Positions 41,401-49,569 of a stretch of 64,000 nt of DNA are shown in pieces. The number at the start of each line of letters is the position of its first letter. The stretch's first letter is position 1. The stretch is from Sphingobium indicum BiD32 (GTDB taxonomy: Bacteria > Pseudomonadota > Alphaproteobacteria > Sphingomonadales > Sphingomonadaceae): contig NZ_CAVK010000013.1 in NCBI RefSeq assembly GCF_000382885.1, forward strand, positions 17,864 through 81,863. Direction: 5' to 3'. Made by a program: the position numbers and the translations under genes. The notes below the pieces were generated by a model. It was not told the DNA's origin, did not search any database, and saw nothing but the letters and a program-made list of their open reading frames with translations.

Positions 41401-41472
41401 GGTCCAGGCGGCGATCGCGTTGAAGGTGTTGACGAGGTAGTCGCCGCCCCCGACCGTGAAAACCTCGAGCAT
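38431..41472 (-). CDS. traG: Mating-pair stabilisation protein TraG
   Basis: A 1013-aa protein ending the tra operon. ATG 41472 (MLEVFTVGGGDYLVNTFNAIAAW) matches TraG starts; the frame is open to 41703. Several hydrophobic segments occupy the first 550 residues (for example LIRVCMVMGLIYALLITAMD, VLGVVLTVVFYALFPIVFPLLLF), as in inner-membrane TraG, then a long Ser/Gly/Asp-rich region. The last 100 residues contain SAHYADRALDF and RDHLHV, which look like the SxHxxxxAxD and HxH of an M15-type peptidase fold. In F plasmid TraG acts in pilus assembly, stabilisation and entry exclusion; here the tail is different. Confidence 0.9.
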   Translation of the reverse strand: MLEVFTVGGGDYLVNTFNAIAAWTGSGGFKALIRVCMVMGLIYALLITAMDLDWQAWFRWFVQSTLIYLVLMVPTVTVKVTDRVNPGLAPATVANVPIGLAAMASFTSQISDYLTRTAETVFVMPAALGYSTGGFVYGARMWDKVRGFEIRDPVFKANLDGYLKQCAYYDILLGTKSLKLLSEAPDLWAELGVNAATNRGMKYLTDTGAGTVDIEGKTCAQAWTLINNQWDAQINAYALPFAHSMYPKLTKAAAGAKLAADVPVVSQLLTGTAMTRNQFFKQKSMVDAFEAAQLDFGNADADSFALQRADTQTRNAMTTAAEQGLIWIPVLGVVLTVVFYALFPIVFPLLLFPRSGIATLKGYFSGFFYLSAWGPIYVLIHSFIMDRLASQTNAVSAGSVSLANWAGIDAVNQDVATMAGFLMMSVPVLALMVMRGTMSVANNLGSMLAPVQAGSDAAALERTTGNYAYGDVSYGNLNAENRQMSQWNMAPNLLSGAGHAGFREADGRMFNEYGSGHSVIDTNAAMSQLPFKPTMTRGYATDLRSQGQWYLSEADKIENGTSTSWTSSKGQFGSAVTASSDVSGARRESGSRASDTHNVGGNVVVEGAKGSSTREVTNNDLILREGNSRSSGDFASRTFGSSASLTGSGTLGTPGKDIAGSGLSATLQGSIFGRKEVGDDARAGTERSATNQTTRGTDKSEETSDRVVVSGSSGDIQSSGTYSQSSDYSDHSHSRTNTEGNDWRVAEAEERRAAAARYREIGTRMMSEASYAESHGFQISSDMSNLIQDRYETLQRDHPEWHLPDISNPRLDYRDLTRRDQAITYIMDDLMGDLRAHRINELTDVSDISGTGSLGTNAGLGMPQAPSLPQVARADRLVPSPLEGGTLLAIPEGPVDGAAYARDLGMTVKPGARLSRMDGGLVPALGVVADEARALGLPAPVVTSGNDSTQHMAGSAHYADRALDFRGNNISDEQGERWAKQVRDRLGEGYAVQFERFPDKPERDHLHVARRRT

Positions 41473-41485
41473 GGCCGAGGCGCTC

Positions 41486-42940
41486 CTACTGGACCTGGCT
41501 GCCGAGCGTTCGCGAGAAGCGAAGCGCGGCCGACATTTGCGGAGAAAGCTGGGTGCGGAGGGTCTTTTCCAGCATCTGGGTGCGCTGGATGAGCGCGAAA
41601 GTCTGGTCAAAGCGCTGCGAGGTGCGCGCCGCGATCCCGAGGAAATTGCGCCGCGTCTCGTAGAGACCCTCTCGCCATTCGCGCAGGGAGTCCGCGTCGG
41701 CACCGTTGAAGTCCGAGCGCGCGTTCACCGCCATGTCGATGAACCGCATGGTCATGGTGGTGACGAGATCGACCGCGACGATTTCGGAGAGGTCGTTGAT
41801 CTCCTGGGCTGAAATGCCAAACTCGGCCGCCGCGCTCACGGTGATAATCTTGTAGACAGGCACGCTCGCCATGCCCAGAAGCTGGATCTCTGCCGGGGTT
41901 AGCGAGGCACCCGGATCACGCACCTTCAGGGCCATGCTCTCGATCAGCGTGCGCACCCGCGCCTTGATCGCAGCATTAGGCCCGATGACCATGTCGGTTT
42001 CGCTGGGCGCCATGCACTTGGCCGCATCGCCGCCGCAGCTCCAGTATTTGTGCGGTGCCTGCGAGGTGCCATCGAGCATGGCGCTGATCAGCGCGGGATC
42101 GGCGGGGCCGATGAACTGGACCCGCGGCTTACCGCCGTTGCCGGCAGGATCGTAGATCACGGTGCCGACCAGCGTCATCAGGAACTCCCGGAACTGTGTG
42201 TCGAACCCGCCGTATTTCTTGCCCAGCGCCTCCCAGGTGTAGTTGTTGGGCATCCCGGCCTGTTCCTTCATATCCGGGTCGGAATTGGCGCCCTTCAGGG
42301 CTTCGCGCTGGCCGCCATTGTTGCATTGCTGGCGCGCGCGGGCCCAGTCGGAGACTGCGCCCTGGCTGTTGGCGATCGCCTCGCAGATGACCGAACTGGC
42401 CGTATCGCTCGTGGGCCAGAGCCCGCCGACCAAAGCCTGTGCGGTCTCGCAAGAGGAGATGTTCATCTGGTTCATCTGCTGAACCTTCTGCGCGAGCTCA
42501 TCCATGACCTTGCCGATCTCGGGCGAGATTGTGTCGATGGCGAGCTTGAAGGCGAAACCGAGTGCGTTGTTTGCGGTGGCCTTGAGCATCGCGACAAGCT
42601 CGGCTGTATTGATGAACGAGAAGGACCCGGCGAACAGGTCGATGCCCCCGCACCCGGCCCGCGCATGCGGCAACTGGATGTTGAAAGGCTGGATGTTCTT
42701 CTGGGGAAAGCGCGACCACACCGAACCCATCGAATAGTAACCGGCCGACTGGCCCTGGTAGGCGCCCGGGCCAGTAACGTTGGCCTGGACTCCCATGTCG
42801 GACATGAAGCTCTGCATCTCGCCTTCGACCCCGGCTGAGGCAGGACTGGGCGAGGCGAGCAGCACGGCGGCGCCGACCACGGCGCCAAGCGCGCGCCGCG
42901 AGACCTGGTGGAGGTGGACCGTGATTTGGCGCGCGCGCAT
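41486..42940 (-). CDS. traH: Conjugal transfer protein TraH
   Basis: A 484-aa TraH. Signal peptide in residues 1-36 (RALGAVVGAAVLLASPSPASA). The mature N-terminus MQSFMSDMGVQANVTGPGAYQGQSAGYYSMGSVWSRFPQKN, Cys-containing GCGGIDLFAGSFSFINTAELVAMLKA, and C-terminal helices fit the TraH family, a periplasmic/outer-membrane assembly protein of F-type pili. It starts one base inside the end of traF (TGATG), so the two are translationally coupled. Complete. Confidence 0.92.
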   Translation of the reverse strand: MRARQITVHLHQVSRRALGAVVGAAVLLASPSPASAGVEGEMQSFMSDMGVQANVTGPGAYQGQSAGYYSMGSVWSRFPQKNIQPFNIQLPHARAGCGGIDLFAGSFSFINTAELVAMLKATANNALGFAFKLAIDTISPEIGKVMDELAQKVQQMNQMNISSCETAQALVGGLWPTSDTASSVICEAIANSQGAVSDWARARQQCNNGGQREALKGANSDPDMKEQAGMPNNYTWEALGKKYGGFDTQFREFLMTLVGTVIYDPAGNGGKPRVQFIGPADPALISAMLDGTSQAPHKYWSCGGDAAKCMAPSETDMVIGPNAAIKARVRTLIESMALKVRDPGASLTPAEIQLLGMASVPVYKIITVSAAAEFGISAQEINDLSEIVAVDLVTTMTMRFIDMAVNARSDFNGADADSLREWREGLYETRRNFLGIAARTSQRFDQTFALIQRTQMLEKTLRTQLSPQMSAALRFSRTLGSQVQ

Positions 42941-43752
42941 CAGTAGTCGCTCCCAGGCTTGACCTGCGTCAGCTGAAAGACGCGGTCCATGATTTCATCC
43001 TGGCTGAGGATCCCGTAGCCGATCGGCATCGGCTGCTTGGTGACGGAATCGAACAGGACTAGCGCGGGCACCTGACGGTCGGTGCCGAGCCCCAGCTTCT
43101 CGTATTGGCCGCTGTCGACCATGTATCCGGGGAAGGTCGCCGAAGGCCCGCCGTCGGTCGAGACCGCGAGTACCGCAAGGCCGTATTTGTCCGAAACCGC
43201 TTTGAGGATCGGCGAGAAAATATCGCAGGCCCCGCAGCTCGAGGCGAAGAAGTAGAACACCCCGTAGCGCTGCGAGAGACTGGCCATGACGCGGTCGCGG
43301 TCGGACTTGCGCTCATCGATCCACGCGCGCTTGCCGAGCGTCGAGACCGGGCGTTGCAGTGTGTAGTCGAGTCCCGGATCCTGCCACAGAGCGCGCTGCC
43401 AGACGTCCGCAAACATCGACGATCGGTCGAGCTGCTCGCGCTGGTAGCGGACATAGGCGGTGACGTTCTCCGGGCTCGGCTCAAGGATTGCGCGTGCCTT
43501 GAGTTCCTCGAGCTGGGTTCCGATCGCGGCGAGGCGCTCGCGCGCCGGCGGCTGCGCGGGTGCAGCCTTGCGGGGTTCTTGCTTGGGCTTTTCGCAGTAG
43601 AACCAGGTGCCGAGCTTGCGCTCCTTGCAGTAGAGCGCGTCCTCGGACTGCTGGACCTCGACGCCGTCACCGTTCGACGCGCGCAGCGGGGCGGTTCCGG
43701 CAAAGGCCAGGCTGGAAGCAGCAAGCAGGGCAATGCATTGGCGGTGGTTCAT
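42940..43752 (-). CDS. traF: Conjugal transfer protein TraF (thioredoxin-like)
   Basis: A 270-aa protein. The start at 43752 overlaps the wHTH gene end by ATGA; the frame extends to 44043. Signal peptide 1-25, an early Cys-rich region (LYCKERKLGTWFYCEKP), a helical middle with VTAYVRYQREQLDRS, then a thioredoxin-like domain with C173-G-A-C176 (FFASSCGACDIFSP). F TraF lacks a conserved CxxC; this one could be redox active. It assists disulfide folding of TraN, TraU and TraH in the periplasm (inference). Confidence 0.92.
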   Translation of the reverse strand: MNHRQCIALLAASSLAFAGTAPLRASNGDGVEVQQSEDALYCKERKLGTWFYCEKPKQEPRKAAPAQPPARERLAAIGTQLEELKARAILEPSPENVTAYVRYQREQLDRSSMFADVWQRALWQDPGLDYTLQRPVSTLGKRAWIDERKSDRDRVMASLSQRYGVFYFFASSCGACDIFSPILKAVSDKYGLAVLAVSTDGGPSATFPGYMVDSGQYEKLGLGTDRQVPALVLFDSVTKQPMPIGYGILSQDEIMDRVFQLTQVKPGSDY

Positions 43753-44099
43753 GATCCGCTCCTCTCGAATTCCTTGATCAGTGACATGAAGACAGCGACA
43801 TCGAGCAGCCGGCGGCCCCCATCGAGCATGCGCACGAGCGCGCTGTAGAAACCGCGCAGCGCTTCGGTTCCGGTTTCGCTCAGCGTGTAGGTCCCGGCCT
43901 CCAGGCGCGCCCAGCCCCTTGCTGCGATGGCCTTGAGCTGGCCGTTCAGCATGCGGCAGCGCACCGGCCTGTCGAGCCAGGTGGAGACCTCGCCCGCGAT
44001 CTCGCGCGCCGTCAGGCTGCCGCGGCGGGCGAGCGCCAGACACGCGCAGAATTCGAGCACGGTCATGTCGGCTGCGGAGCCGACCTCGCTTAGCGCCAC
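43749..44099 (-). CDS. Winged-helix protein inside the tra operon
   Basis: A 116-aa protein. I favour GTG 44099 (VALSEVGSAADMTVLEFCACLALARRG) because CCGGGGGA lies just upstream; ATG 44174 would overlap traN by 20 nt. The sequence LTAREIAGEVSTWLDRPVRCRMLNGQLKAIAARGWARLEAGTYTLSETGTEAL follows a helix-turn-helix/winged pattern similar to MarR/PadR-like small regulators. It lies between traN and traF and overlaps traF by ATGA. A tra-operon sensor or regulator is possible. Confidence 0.65.
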   Translation of the reverse strand: MALSEVGSAADMTVLEFCACLALARRGSLTAREIAGEVSTWLDRPVRCRMLNGQLKAIAARGWARLEAGTYTLSETGTEALRGFYSALVRMLDGGRRLLDVAVFMSLIKEFERSGS

Positions 44100-44154
44100 A
44101 ACGCGTCCCCCGGAAGAATCGCGGGCCGGTTGGCCACGAGGGATTGGGCCCACT

Positions 44155-46296
44155 TCAGGGCTTGTGCGCGGCATAATAGGCCTCGATCTTTGCCTGGATT
44201 TCGATGAGCGTGGCGGCCTCGTCGGGGAGCTTCGCCGCATCGACGAACTCCGCGTAGATTTCGGAAAAATCCATCACTGAAAGGTCGAGTTGCTGAAACT
44301 CGAAGATGGTGAAGCCGTCGCAGACGGGCTTCTTGGGCGTCCCCCAGCTCTTGCCGAGCTGCGGGCGGCCCTGTTCCTGGAGGATCCGGCTGATCTTCGA
44401 CTGGAAGCAGCAATAGACGTCGCGTTTGGAGAGGCAGATGCCGAGGAAGCTCGACGAGCAGTAGGTACCGATCTTGTGACAGAGCCCGGCATCGTCCTTC
44501 TGGTCGAGCAGGACTTCCGAGGGGCTGCACAGCAGCGGAACGAGGAGCGGGACGCCTTTTCCTGAGCAGCAGTTGGCAAGGCCAAAGACCTTGTGCGCGC
44601 AGCTTTCGGCCGTGCCTTTGAACAGGGTCAGCGTGGACCCGTCGAATTCGGAATTGGCCTGACCGAGCGCGTTCAGCGCCACGACCGCATCCTTGAACTC
44701 GTCGGATGCTTCGCGGACGATCGGCTCGCAGTCGCCATTGACGCAGTAGACGTCGCCGCCGCAGATGTACTGTGCTGGCTGCTGGGTGCTTCCCGGGATC
44801 GGGCACTTGTAGACACGCTCGGCTACCTTGCACGAGCCATCGCCGCTTGGCGGATCGTCGAGGCAAGTCTCGTGGTCGAAGGTGCAGCCGGGTGCCCTCT
44901 CGAGCTTGCCGCAGTCGTTGCCGCCGCCAATCACGGTTTGGCATTGATAGGTCTTGGTGCTCTCCCAGCAGGGCCGCGTTACCGGCACGCCGTCGATGAG
45001 CCGGGTCTCGCCCGGCGCAGTGCAGGTCTCGCTGGCGAGTGTGCAGCTGCCGAGATCGACCGAACAGGCATTGTCGGTCCAGGTTTCGGTGAACCACTTC
45101 GCAACCGAGCTTTCGGGGACGATCCCGGCGACATTGGAACTGCAGGTATAGACCTCTTCGGGTGCCGCCGGCTCGGCGCAAGCGAGGTAGCCCCCGCCGC
45201 CGAAGGGATCGCCGATGAAGTCCCAGGTCTTGCACAGCTGCCGGTCGGTCAGGCCTGCGGCGCTGGCGCTAGTCCGGGTGCAACTGGCTTCGCTCGCGAG
45301 CGCACCGCACTGCTGGAGCCCCGTCACATATTGGAGCGGGAAGCCGGTCACCGGATCGAACGTCAGCGCGGCGGTGATCCCTTCGTTGTTGCAGCGGTAG
45401 ACATTGCTGACGACCTGAAAGGCATTGGGTGGCGGCGGCTTGGCGACAGTACCCATCAGGTAGATATTGGGATCGGTTACCGAGCCATCACAGTCGTAGT
45501 AGTCAACCGTCAGGCTGTATTCCGGAACGGGGAACGTGCCGGTCTGACGGCAGAGGGCATTGCCCGCGAGCGATGCGCAGCCCGGAAAGCCAGGGGCTGT
45601 GACGCAGAGATATTGATAGACGGTCTCGTTCCAGGCCGCGACGGTCAGGCTGCGGGTGCAGGTCTTGGGCTGGAGGGCGACCGTGGAGCCGACGTTGCAG
45701 GTCCATTCGGCCGTGTTAGCGGTGCCGGAACCTGGCGGAAGCGGTACACAGTTTCCCGTCGAGCCGTCGGCGTTCATCCCGGACAAGTAGGCGTTGGGAT
45801 CCTCGGTGACTGTGGTGGCGCGCGAGAGGTCGCTGCGCTTCACATCAACAGTCGGCCGCGCGGTAGAATTGGCGGTGCGATAGGCATCGCTGTTGTAGCC
45901 TGCCGTCGCGCCATCGGCATACATGTTGCCGGGATTGTCGTAATACTGGGTGAGCCCGGGATAGTTCGCCTGATAGCCCGGAATCTGACCGGCAGCGCCC
46001 GGCGCGTTGGTGATCCCCTGGCTGGCGCCCCGGACCGCCGATCCGAGATCGCGGGCCTGCGTCTTCGCTTCGTCCCAGGTCATGGTAGCAGGCGCGGAAG
46101 GAGGTGGGGGTGCTGGCGGGGGAACGCCGGGGTCGATTGCGGGCGGAAGCGCGGGTTGCGGCTCGATGAGGTCGTCGGGCGGCGGGATATAGACCTGCGC
46201 GTGTGCACCGGTTGGTGCGAGCAGCGCGATCGTGAAGAAGGAGGCGGCAAGAAGGGCCCCGGTTCGCCAACGATTGCGCAAACCCCGCCCATCCAT
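44155..46296 (-). CDS. traN: Outer-membrane mating-pair stabilisation protein TraN
   Basis: A 713-aa Cys-rich protein with signal peptide 1-34 and a Pro-rich linker (PPPAPPPPSAPATMTWDEAKTQAR) before the family domain. Cysteine-rich repeats such as PKTCTRSLTVAAWNETVYQYLCV, DLGSCTLASETCTAPGETR and CWESTKTYQCQ recall TraN. The C-terminal Cys-rich portion with CCSGKG, CCFQSKISRIL and KKPVCDGFTIFEFQQLD is characteristic. TraN contacts the recipient outer membrane and sets recipient specificity. It begins 2 nt upstream of the trbC stop on the other side of the operon order. Confidence 0.92.
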   Translation of the reverse strand: MDGRGLRNRWRTGALLAASFFTIALLAPTGAHAQVYIPPPDDLIEPQPALPPAIDPGVPPPAPPPPSAPATMTWDEAKTQARDLGSAVRGASQGITNAPGAAGQIPGYQANYPGLTQYYDNPGNMYADGATAGYNSDAYRTANSTARPTVDVKRSDLSRATTVTEDPNAYLSGMNADGSTGNCVPLPPGSGTANTAEWTCNVGSTVALQPKTCTRSLTVAAWNETVYQYLCVTAPGFPGCASLAGNALCRQTGTFPVPEYSLTVDYYDCDGSVTDPNIYLMGTVAKPPPPNAFQVVSNVYRCNNEGITAALTFDPVTGFPLQYVTGLQQCGALASEASCTRTSASAAGLTDRQLCKTWDFIGDPFGGGGYLACAEPAAPEEVYTCSSNVAGIVPESSVAKWFTETWTDNACSVDLGSCTLASETCTAPGETRLIDGVPVTRPCWESTKTYQCQTVIGGGNDCGKLERAPGCTFDHETCLDDPPSGDGSCKVAERVYKCPIPGSTQQPAQYICGGDVYCVNGDCEPIVREASDEFKDAVVALNALGQANSEFDGSTLTLFKGTAESCAHKVFGLANCCSGKGVPLLVPLLCSPSEVLLDQKDDAGLCHKIGTYCSSSFLGICLSKRDVYCCFQSKISRILQEQGRPQLGKSWGTPKKPVCDGFTIFEFQQLDLSVMDFSEIYAEFVDAAKLPDEAATLIEIQAKIEAYYAAHKP

Positions 46297-46297
46297 C

Positions 46298-47074
46298 TCA
46301 CTGGCCCTTGGTCAGTTGGGTGAGCGCAATGCGCGCAACACCGGCGCCGGGCCCCCGGCCGCTGGCGAAGGTCTCGAGCGCGTATTCGACCGTGACGTTT
46401 CCGGTGATGCGGTCATGATCGGGCGTCGCGCTGGTGCAGTCGAGCCCGTCGCAAAGCTCATATTCGCGGCCAGCGGCAACGAAGGTCGGTGCGGCGCTGA
46501 CCTTGAAGGCGCGGAACAAGCGCGGGTCGATCGCCAAATGAGCCTCTTGGCCCTCGCTGGTCACCACCCGCTTCAGCCCTTCGGCGAAGGCCTTGGTGCT
46601 TCCCCCCGGAAAGCCGCGGAAGACGACCACCCCGCCCGCCCTCGTCGTGTCGGCAATCAGCCGGGTGAGCGATGCCTCGGGCATCGACAGGCTGGCGAAG
46701 ACCATGAACATCGGCCCCTCGCCCATCGGCGTCCTGGTATTGGCGGCGGCCCCGCTCAGAAGTTCATCGAAGTCGACTGCGCCGTCCGGCCCTTTGGGCA
46801 AGTCGGCAGGATTGATGTTCGCGACAACCGCCATGCCGTGCTCGCGCAGTTGCTCGGCTTCGGCGCGGTGGGCTTCGCCCTTGCCCGCAACAGCATCGAC
46901 CAGGGGCTGCGCATCGGCCGTGGCCTCGGTTCCGCGTGCCCTAATCGCCTTCAGGTCGAGGCCCCCGACATCTTGGGCGATGGTCTGGGCAAGAGCGGCC
47001 GAGACGGCGGTCAGGGCGAGGAAGCCAGCAAGTCCGAGGAGGCGGGATTTGTGCGGGAGCCGCGCGAAAGTCAT
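46298..47074 (-). CDS. trbC: Pilin-assembly protein TrbC (F-type)
   Basis: A 258-aa protein starting MTFARLPHKSRLLGLAGFLALTAVSA, with signal peptide. The C-terminal region MGEGPMFMVFASLSMPEASLTRLIADTTRAGGVVVFRGFPGGSTKAFAEGLKR and FKVSAAPTFVAAGREYELCDG is the thioredoxin-like TrbC_F domain. The open frame upstream to 48133 overlaps traU and is a shadow. It assists pilus assembly in the periplasm and lies 8 nt downstream of traU. Confidence 0.92.
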   Translation of the reverse strand: MTFARLPHKSRLLGLAGFLALTAVSAALAQTIAQDVGGLDLKAIRARGTEATADAQPLVDAVAGKGEAHRAEAEQLREHGMAVVANINPADLPKGPDGAVDFDELLSGAAANTRTPMGEGPMFMVFASLSMPEASLTRLIADTTRAGGVVVFRGFPGGSTKAFAEGLKRVVTSEGQEAHLAIDPRLFRAFKVSAAPTFVAAGREYELCDGLDCTSATPDHDRITGNVTVEYALETFASGRGPGAGVARIALTQLTKGQ

Positions 47075-47082
47075 GGGTGTCC

Positions 47083-48105
47083 TCACAGCATGCAGCAATT
47101 GCGCTTGCGCCAGACGAGGTAGCCAAAGTCCTCGCCCTTGACGGGGTAGCCCTTGCCAGTCTGGGGAATGATAGTGGCAGCACCAACCGGCGCGCAGGCA
47201 TATCGGCCCTTCACCATCGAGATCGGGTTGGTCATCTGCAGCCGGTATTGCTGCTTGCGCATCACCGGCATCAGGTACTTGTGGCATAGCGCCTTCGAAC
47301 CCATCGTGCCCCAGGCAAGCGCCTCGCGGTGCATCTTGTAGAGCATGCGTTCGGCGACGAGCCGCGAGGCCTGGATCGGGGTGACGTGCGCCGAGACGTG
47401 GCCGTTCAAGGGATACATCCCGCCGTTGCAGCCCGCGCACCAGAACATCTGGTCGATCGGAAGCTTCGCGGTTGCCGCGACGCAGTCGGCGGCGCAGGCC
47501 GCGGTGGCAATCGGGTTGGCGAAAAGCGCGACCTCGGGGTTGATGATTGAGGTCAGCGCCGAATCCTGCCACAGCGGGTCGATCTCGGTCACATAGGCGA
47601 CGTCGAAGGTGGTCTGCTCGAAACAGAGGAAGTCGGTCAGGATCTCCATCCAGTAGAGGAGCGGATAGACGTAGTAATGCGACTGCCACTGCGACGAGTT
47701 CTGCGTTTTGCCGCCGATCTGGCTGCGCCCCTGAACGTGGCCGTGCCCGATGTCGAAACCGGGGTTGAGCCGGATCCCGCCGAGGTTGGGAAAACACCAC
47801 GACTTGTTGGTGACATCGACGAGGCGCACCGGCTCCCAGAATCCCACCGAAATGCCGATGCGCGGGATTGGCGAGCCGCAGGCGCACAAGGGGAACGAGG
47901 GGTTCTTGGGATCGGGCCGCGAACCCTTCCAGATCGAGAGCCCGCCGATCGAGAGCGGAAACAGGCACGACCAGCAGACATCGGTGATCGGGTTGATGAA
48001 CTTGCCGTGGCAGGTGACCGTATCGGCCCGGGCCGGCGCGGCTGCGACACCGGCGAGCGCCAGCACGGCGAGAAGAACAGCGATCAATCTTGAAGCGCGT
48101 TTCAT
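47083..48105 (-). CDS. traU: Conjugal transfer protein TraU
   Basis: A 340-aa TraU. Start 48105 (MKRASRLIAVLLAVLALAGV) overlaps the upstream gene by ATGA. Family features: TVTCHGKFINPITDVCWSCLFPLSIGGLSIWKGSRPDPKNPSFPLCACGSPIPRIGISVGFWEP, a GGIRLNPGFDIG region and the C-terminal GFEYLVWRKRNCCML-like ending (DFGYLVWRKRNCCML). Multiple cysteines imply disulfides. It belongs to the periplasmic part of the F-type channel. Confidence 0.95.
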   Translation of the reverse strand: MKRASRLIAVLLAVLALAGVAAAPARADTVTCHGKFINPITDVCWSCLFPLSIGGLSIWKGSRPDPKNPSFPLCACGSPIPRIGISVGFWEPVRLVDVTNKSWCFPNLGGIRLNPGFDIGHGHVQGRSQIGGKTQNSSQWQSHYYVYPLLYWMEILTDFLCFEQTTFDVAYVTEIDPLWQDSALTSIINPEVALFANPIATAACAADCVAATAKLPIDQMFWCAGCNGGMYPLNGHVSAHVTPIQASRLVAERMLYKMHREALAWGTMGSKALCHKYLMPVMRKQQYRLQMTNPISMVKGRYACAPVGAATIIPQTGKGYPVKGEDFGYLVWRKRNCCML

Positions 48106-48368
48106 GACGGGTTCTCCCCGCGACAAGCCTCATCGGCGAGGCTCTTGGACCGGAAGTAGATCAGCCCGTGGACCGGGACGGCGAGCACCAGCAGCAGCGC
48201 GGGCAGCGCGCCCCACTTACCCACCAGTGCCTTCGAAAGGGGCAGCAACAGGACAGCGAGCGCCAACCCCCAGCACAAGCCCATCCACCATCGCCGCATG
48301 TGGCGCAGGCGCGAGGTTTCGGGGGCAGCCATCGGGGTCTTGAGGAAGGTGATCAGCGGATGGGTCAT
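48102..48368 (-). CDS. Small membrane protein between traW and traU
   Basis: An 88-aa protein with two transmembrane helices (MGLCWGLALAVLLLPLSKALV and GALPALLLVLAVPVHGLIYF). Both ends overlap neighbours by 4 nt (ATGA), so it is embedded in the operon and translated with it. Not recognised, but small membrane proteins here are found in other alphaproteobacterial tra loci. Confidence 0.75.
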   Translation of the reverse strand: MTHPLITFLKTPMAAPETSRLRHMRRWWMGLCWGLALAVLLLPLSKALVGKWGALPALLLVLAVPVHGLIYFRSKSLADEACRGENPS

Positions 48369-49042
48369 GAGATCTTGCCTCCGCCCGCGGGCGCGACCGG
48401 CGCCGGCGGCAGCGGGAACTCGCTGATCTTGAGGTTCGCGCCTGCGGCCGAGACAACCGCCGGGGTATGGCGAATGCCGAACTTGCCCGTGAGCGTCCCG
48501 CCTTGATCGAAGTAGAACCGGCGCTGCCAGGGCTTCATCGCGTCGAAAGGCGAGCCCGAGACAAAGATGATCTTGGCCCGGGCATCACTCCAGGTCTTGA
48601 CTGCCCAGGCGAGCTCCGCCGCGTTGTCGCCGTCGATAAAGACAAGCGCCTGGTGCAGTTGCACCATGTCGAGCGGATTGACCCGGGTGCCGCGCGCCGC
48701 GATCAGATTGCCCTTGGCGTCGACGATATCGTCCTCGGTGACGATCGAGGGATCGAACAGCCACTCGCGCTTGGTGATCGCCGGGGTCATCCCATCGACC
48801 CGCTTGGGCCGCCGGACGCTCGCCACGGCCTGTTCCTGCATCTCGCGCTGCAGCCGCTCGATCCCGCCGTTCGCCTCAAGGGTCCTGAGTTTGGTCTCGA
48901 TCGTCGTGAGCAGATCGGCCTCAATGATCGGAAAAGTCTGGCCCATCTGGCCATAGTCAGCGGCCCTGACTGCCGAGATAAGCGGCCAACCTATCAGCAG
49001 AGCGGCACTTGCCGTGGCGGACAAGACGGCGATCCGGCTCAC
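48365..49042 (-). CDS. traW: Conjugal transfer protein TraW
   Basis: A 225-aa periplasmic protein. Signal peptide 1-27. The mature portion begins ADYGQMGQTFPIIEADLLTTIETKLRTLEANGGIERLQREMQEQA, the TraW opening, and continues with WLFDPSIVTEDDIVDAKGNLIAARGTRVNPLDMV, then QALVFIDGDNAAELAWA. A GTLTGKFGIRHTPAVVSAAG segment matches the family C-terminus. Overlaps the S26 peptidase and the small membrane gene by 4 nt each. Needed for pilus assembly. Confidence 0.93.
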   Translation of the reverse strand: MSRIAVLSATASAALLIGWPLISAVRAADYGQMGQTFPIIEADLLTTIETKLRTLEANGGIERLQREMQEQAVASVRRPKRVDGMTPAITKREWLFDPSIVTEDDIVDAKGNLIAARGTRVNPLDMVQLHQALVFIDGDNAAELAWAVKTWSDARAKIIFVSGSPFDAMKPWQRRFYFDQGGTLTGKFGIRHTPAVVSAAGANLKISEFPLPPAPVAPAGGGKIS

Positions 49043-49569
49043 AACAACGAGTCCCCGGTGCCGATGATGCGTGCCGAACAGACGAAGCCGATATCGGCAT
49101 AGCGACTATCAAGCCCGTCCTTGTGCTCCGTGCCGACATAGTAGCAGTGCTCGGGAATGCGTCCTGTGGGGCCCGGCTCCAGCGGCTCGCCGCGCGAACT
49201 GACCGGCTTCAGCCGCGAGACTTCGGTGCCGTTGATCCGCACAACGCTGCCCTCACGGGTCACCATGTCTCCTGGCATCCCGTAGACACGCTTGGCGAAT
49301 GGCGGCGAGACCTTCCCGAAATGCGCGGTGATCAGCGGCGTTTGCGGGGCTGAGAAAACCACGAAGTCCCCGCGTGCCGGGCGGCGGTGCTTGTCGATCC
49401 AGAAGGCCCAATTGGGGAGCGACCTCGTCGTGTTGATGAGAATTGCATGGTCGTCGCGCCAGCTCGCCAGCGAGGAGCTGGCCGCAAGCGTCGCCGCAAG
49501 CGCGCCGATCACCAGCCATCGCCGGGTGTGCAAGGATCGCGGCGGGAGAGGCTCAGTTGACGGGAGCAC
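49039..49569 (-). CDS. S26 family signal peptidase (conjugative, TraF/LepB-like)
   Basis: A 176-aa protein with one membrane anchor (RRWLVIGALAATLAASSSLASW) and an S26-type catalytic domain: the nucleophile Ser in NTTRSLPNWAFWIDK and Lys in FAKRVYGMPGDMVTREGSVVRINGTEV. I set the GTG start at 49569, behind GGAGGACAGG; ATG 49584 is longer but lacks a site. Such peptidases process a pilin or other tra preproteins in the inner membrane. Located between trbI and traW, overlapping both. Confidence 0.85.
   Translation of the reverse strand: MLPSTEPLPPRSLHTRRWLVIGALAATLAASSSLASWRDDHAILINTTRSLPNWAFWIDKHRRPARGDFVVFSAPQTPLITAHFGKVSPPFAKRVYGMPGDMVTREGSVVRINGTEVSRLKPVSSRGEPLEPGPTGRIPEHCYYVGTEHKDGLDSRYADIGFVCSARIIGTGDSLL

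Noticed and set aside
40015..41592. 525-codon plus-strand frame opposite traG
   Set aside because: TraG with many membrane segments is the real gene; the opposing frame has the His/Arg/Asp-rich composition typical of shadows.
44593..46323. 576-codon plus-strand frame opposite traN
   Set aside because: TraN (Cys-rich, signal peptide) is supported on the minus strand; the plus frame has no motif.
47075..48133. Upstream extension of the trbC frame through traU
   Set aside because: TraU is clearly coded in another frame here, and trbC has its own signal peptide and start at 47074.
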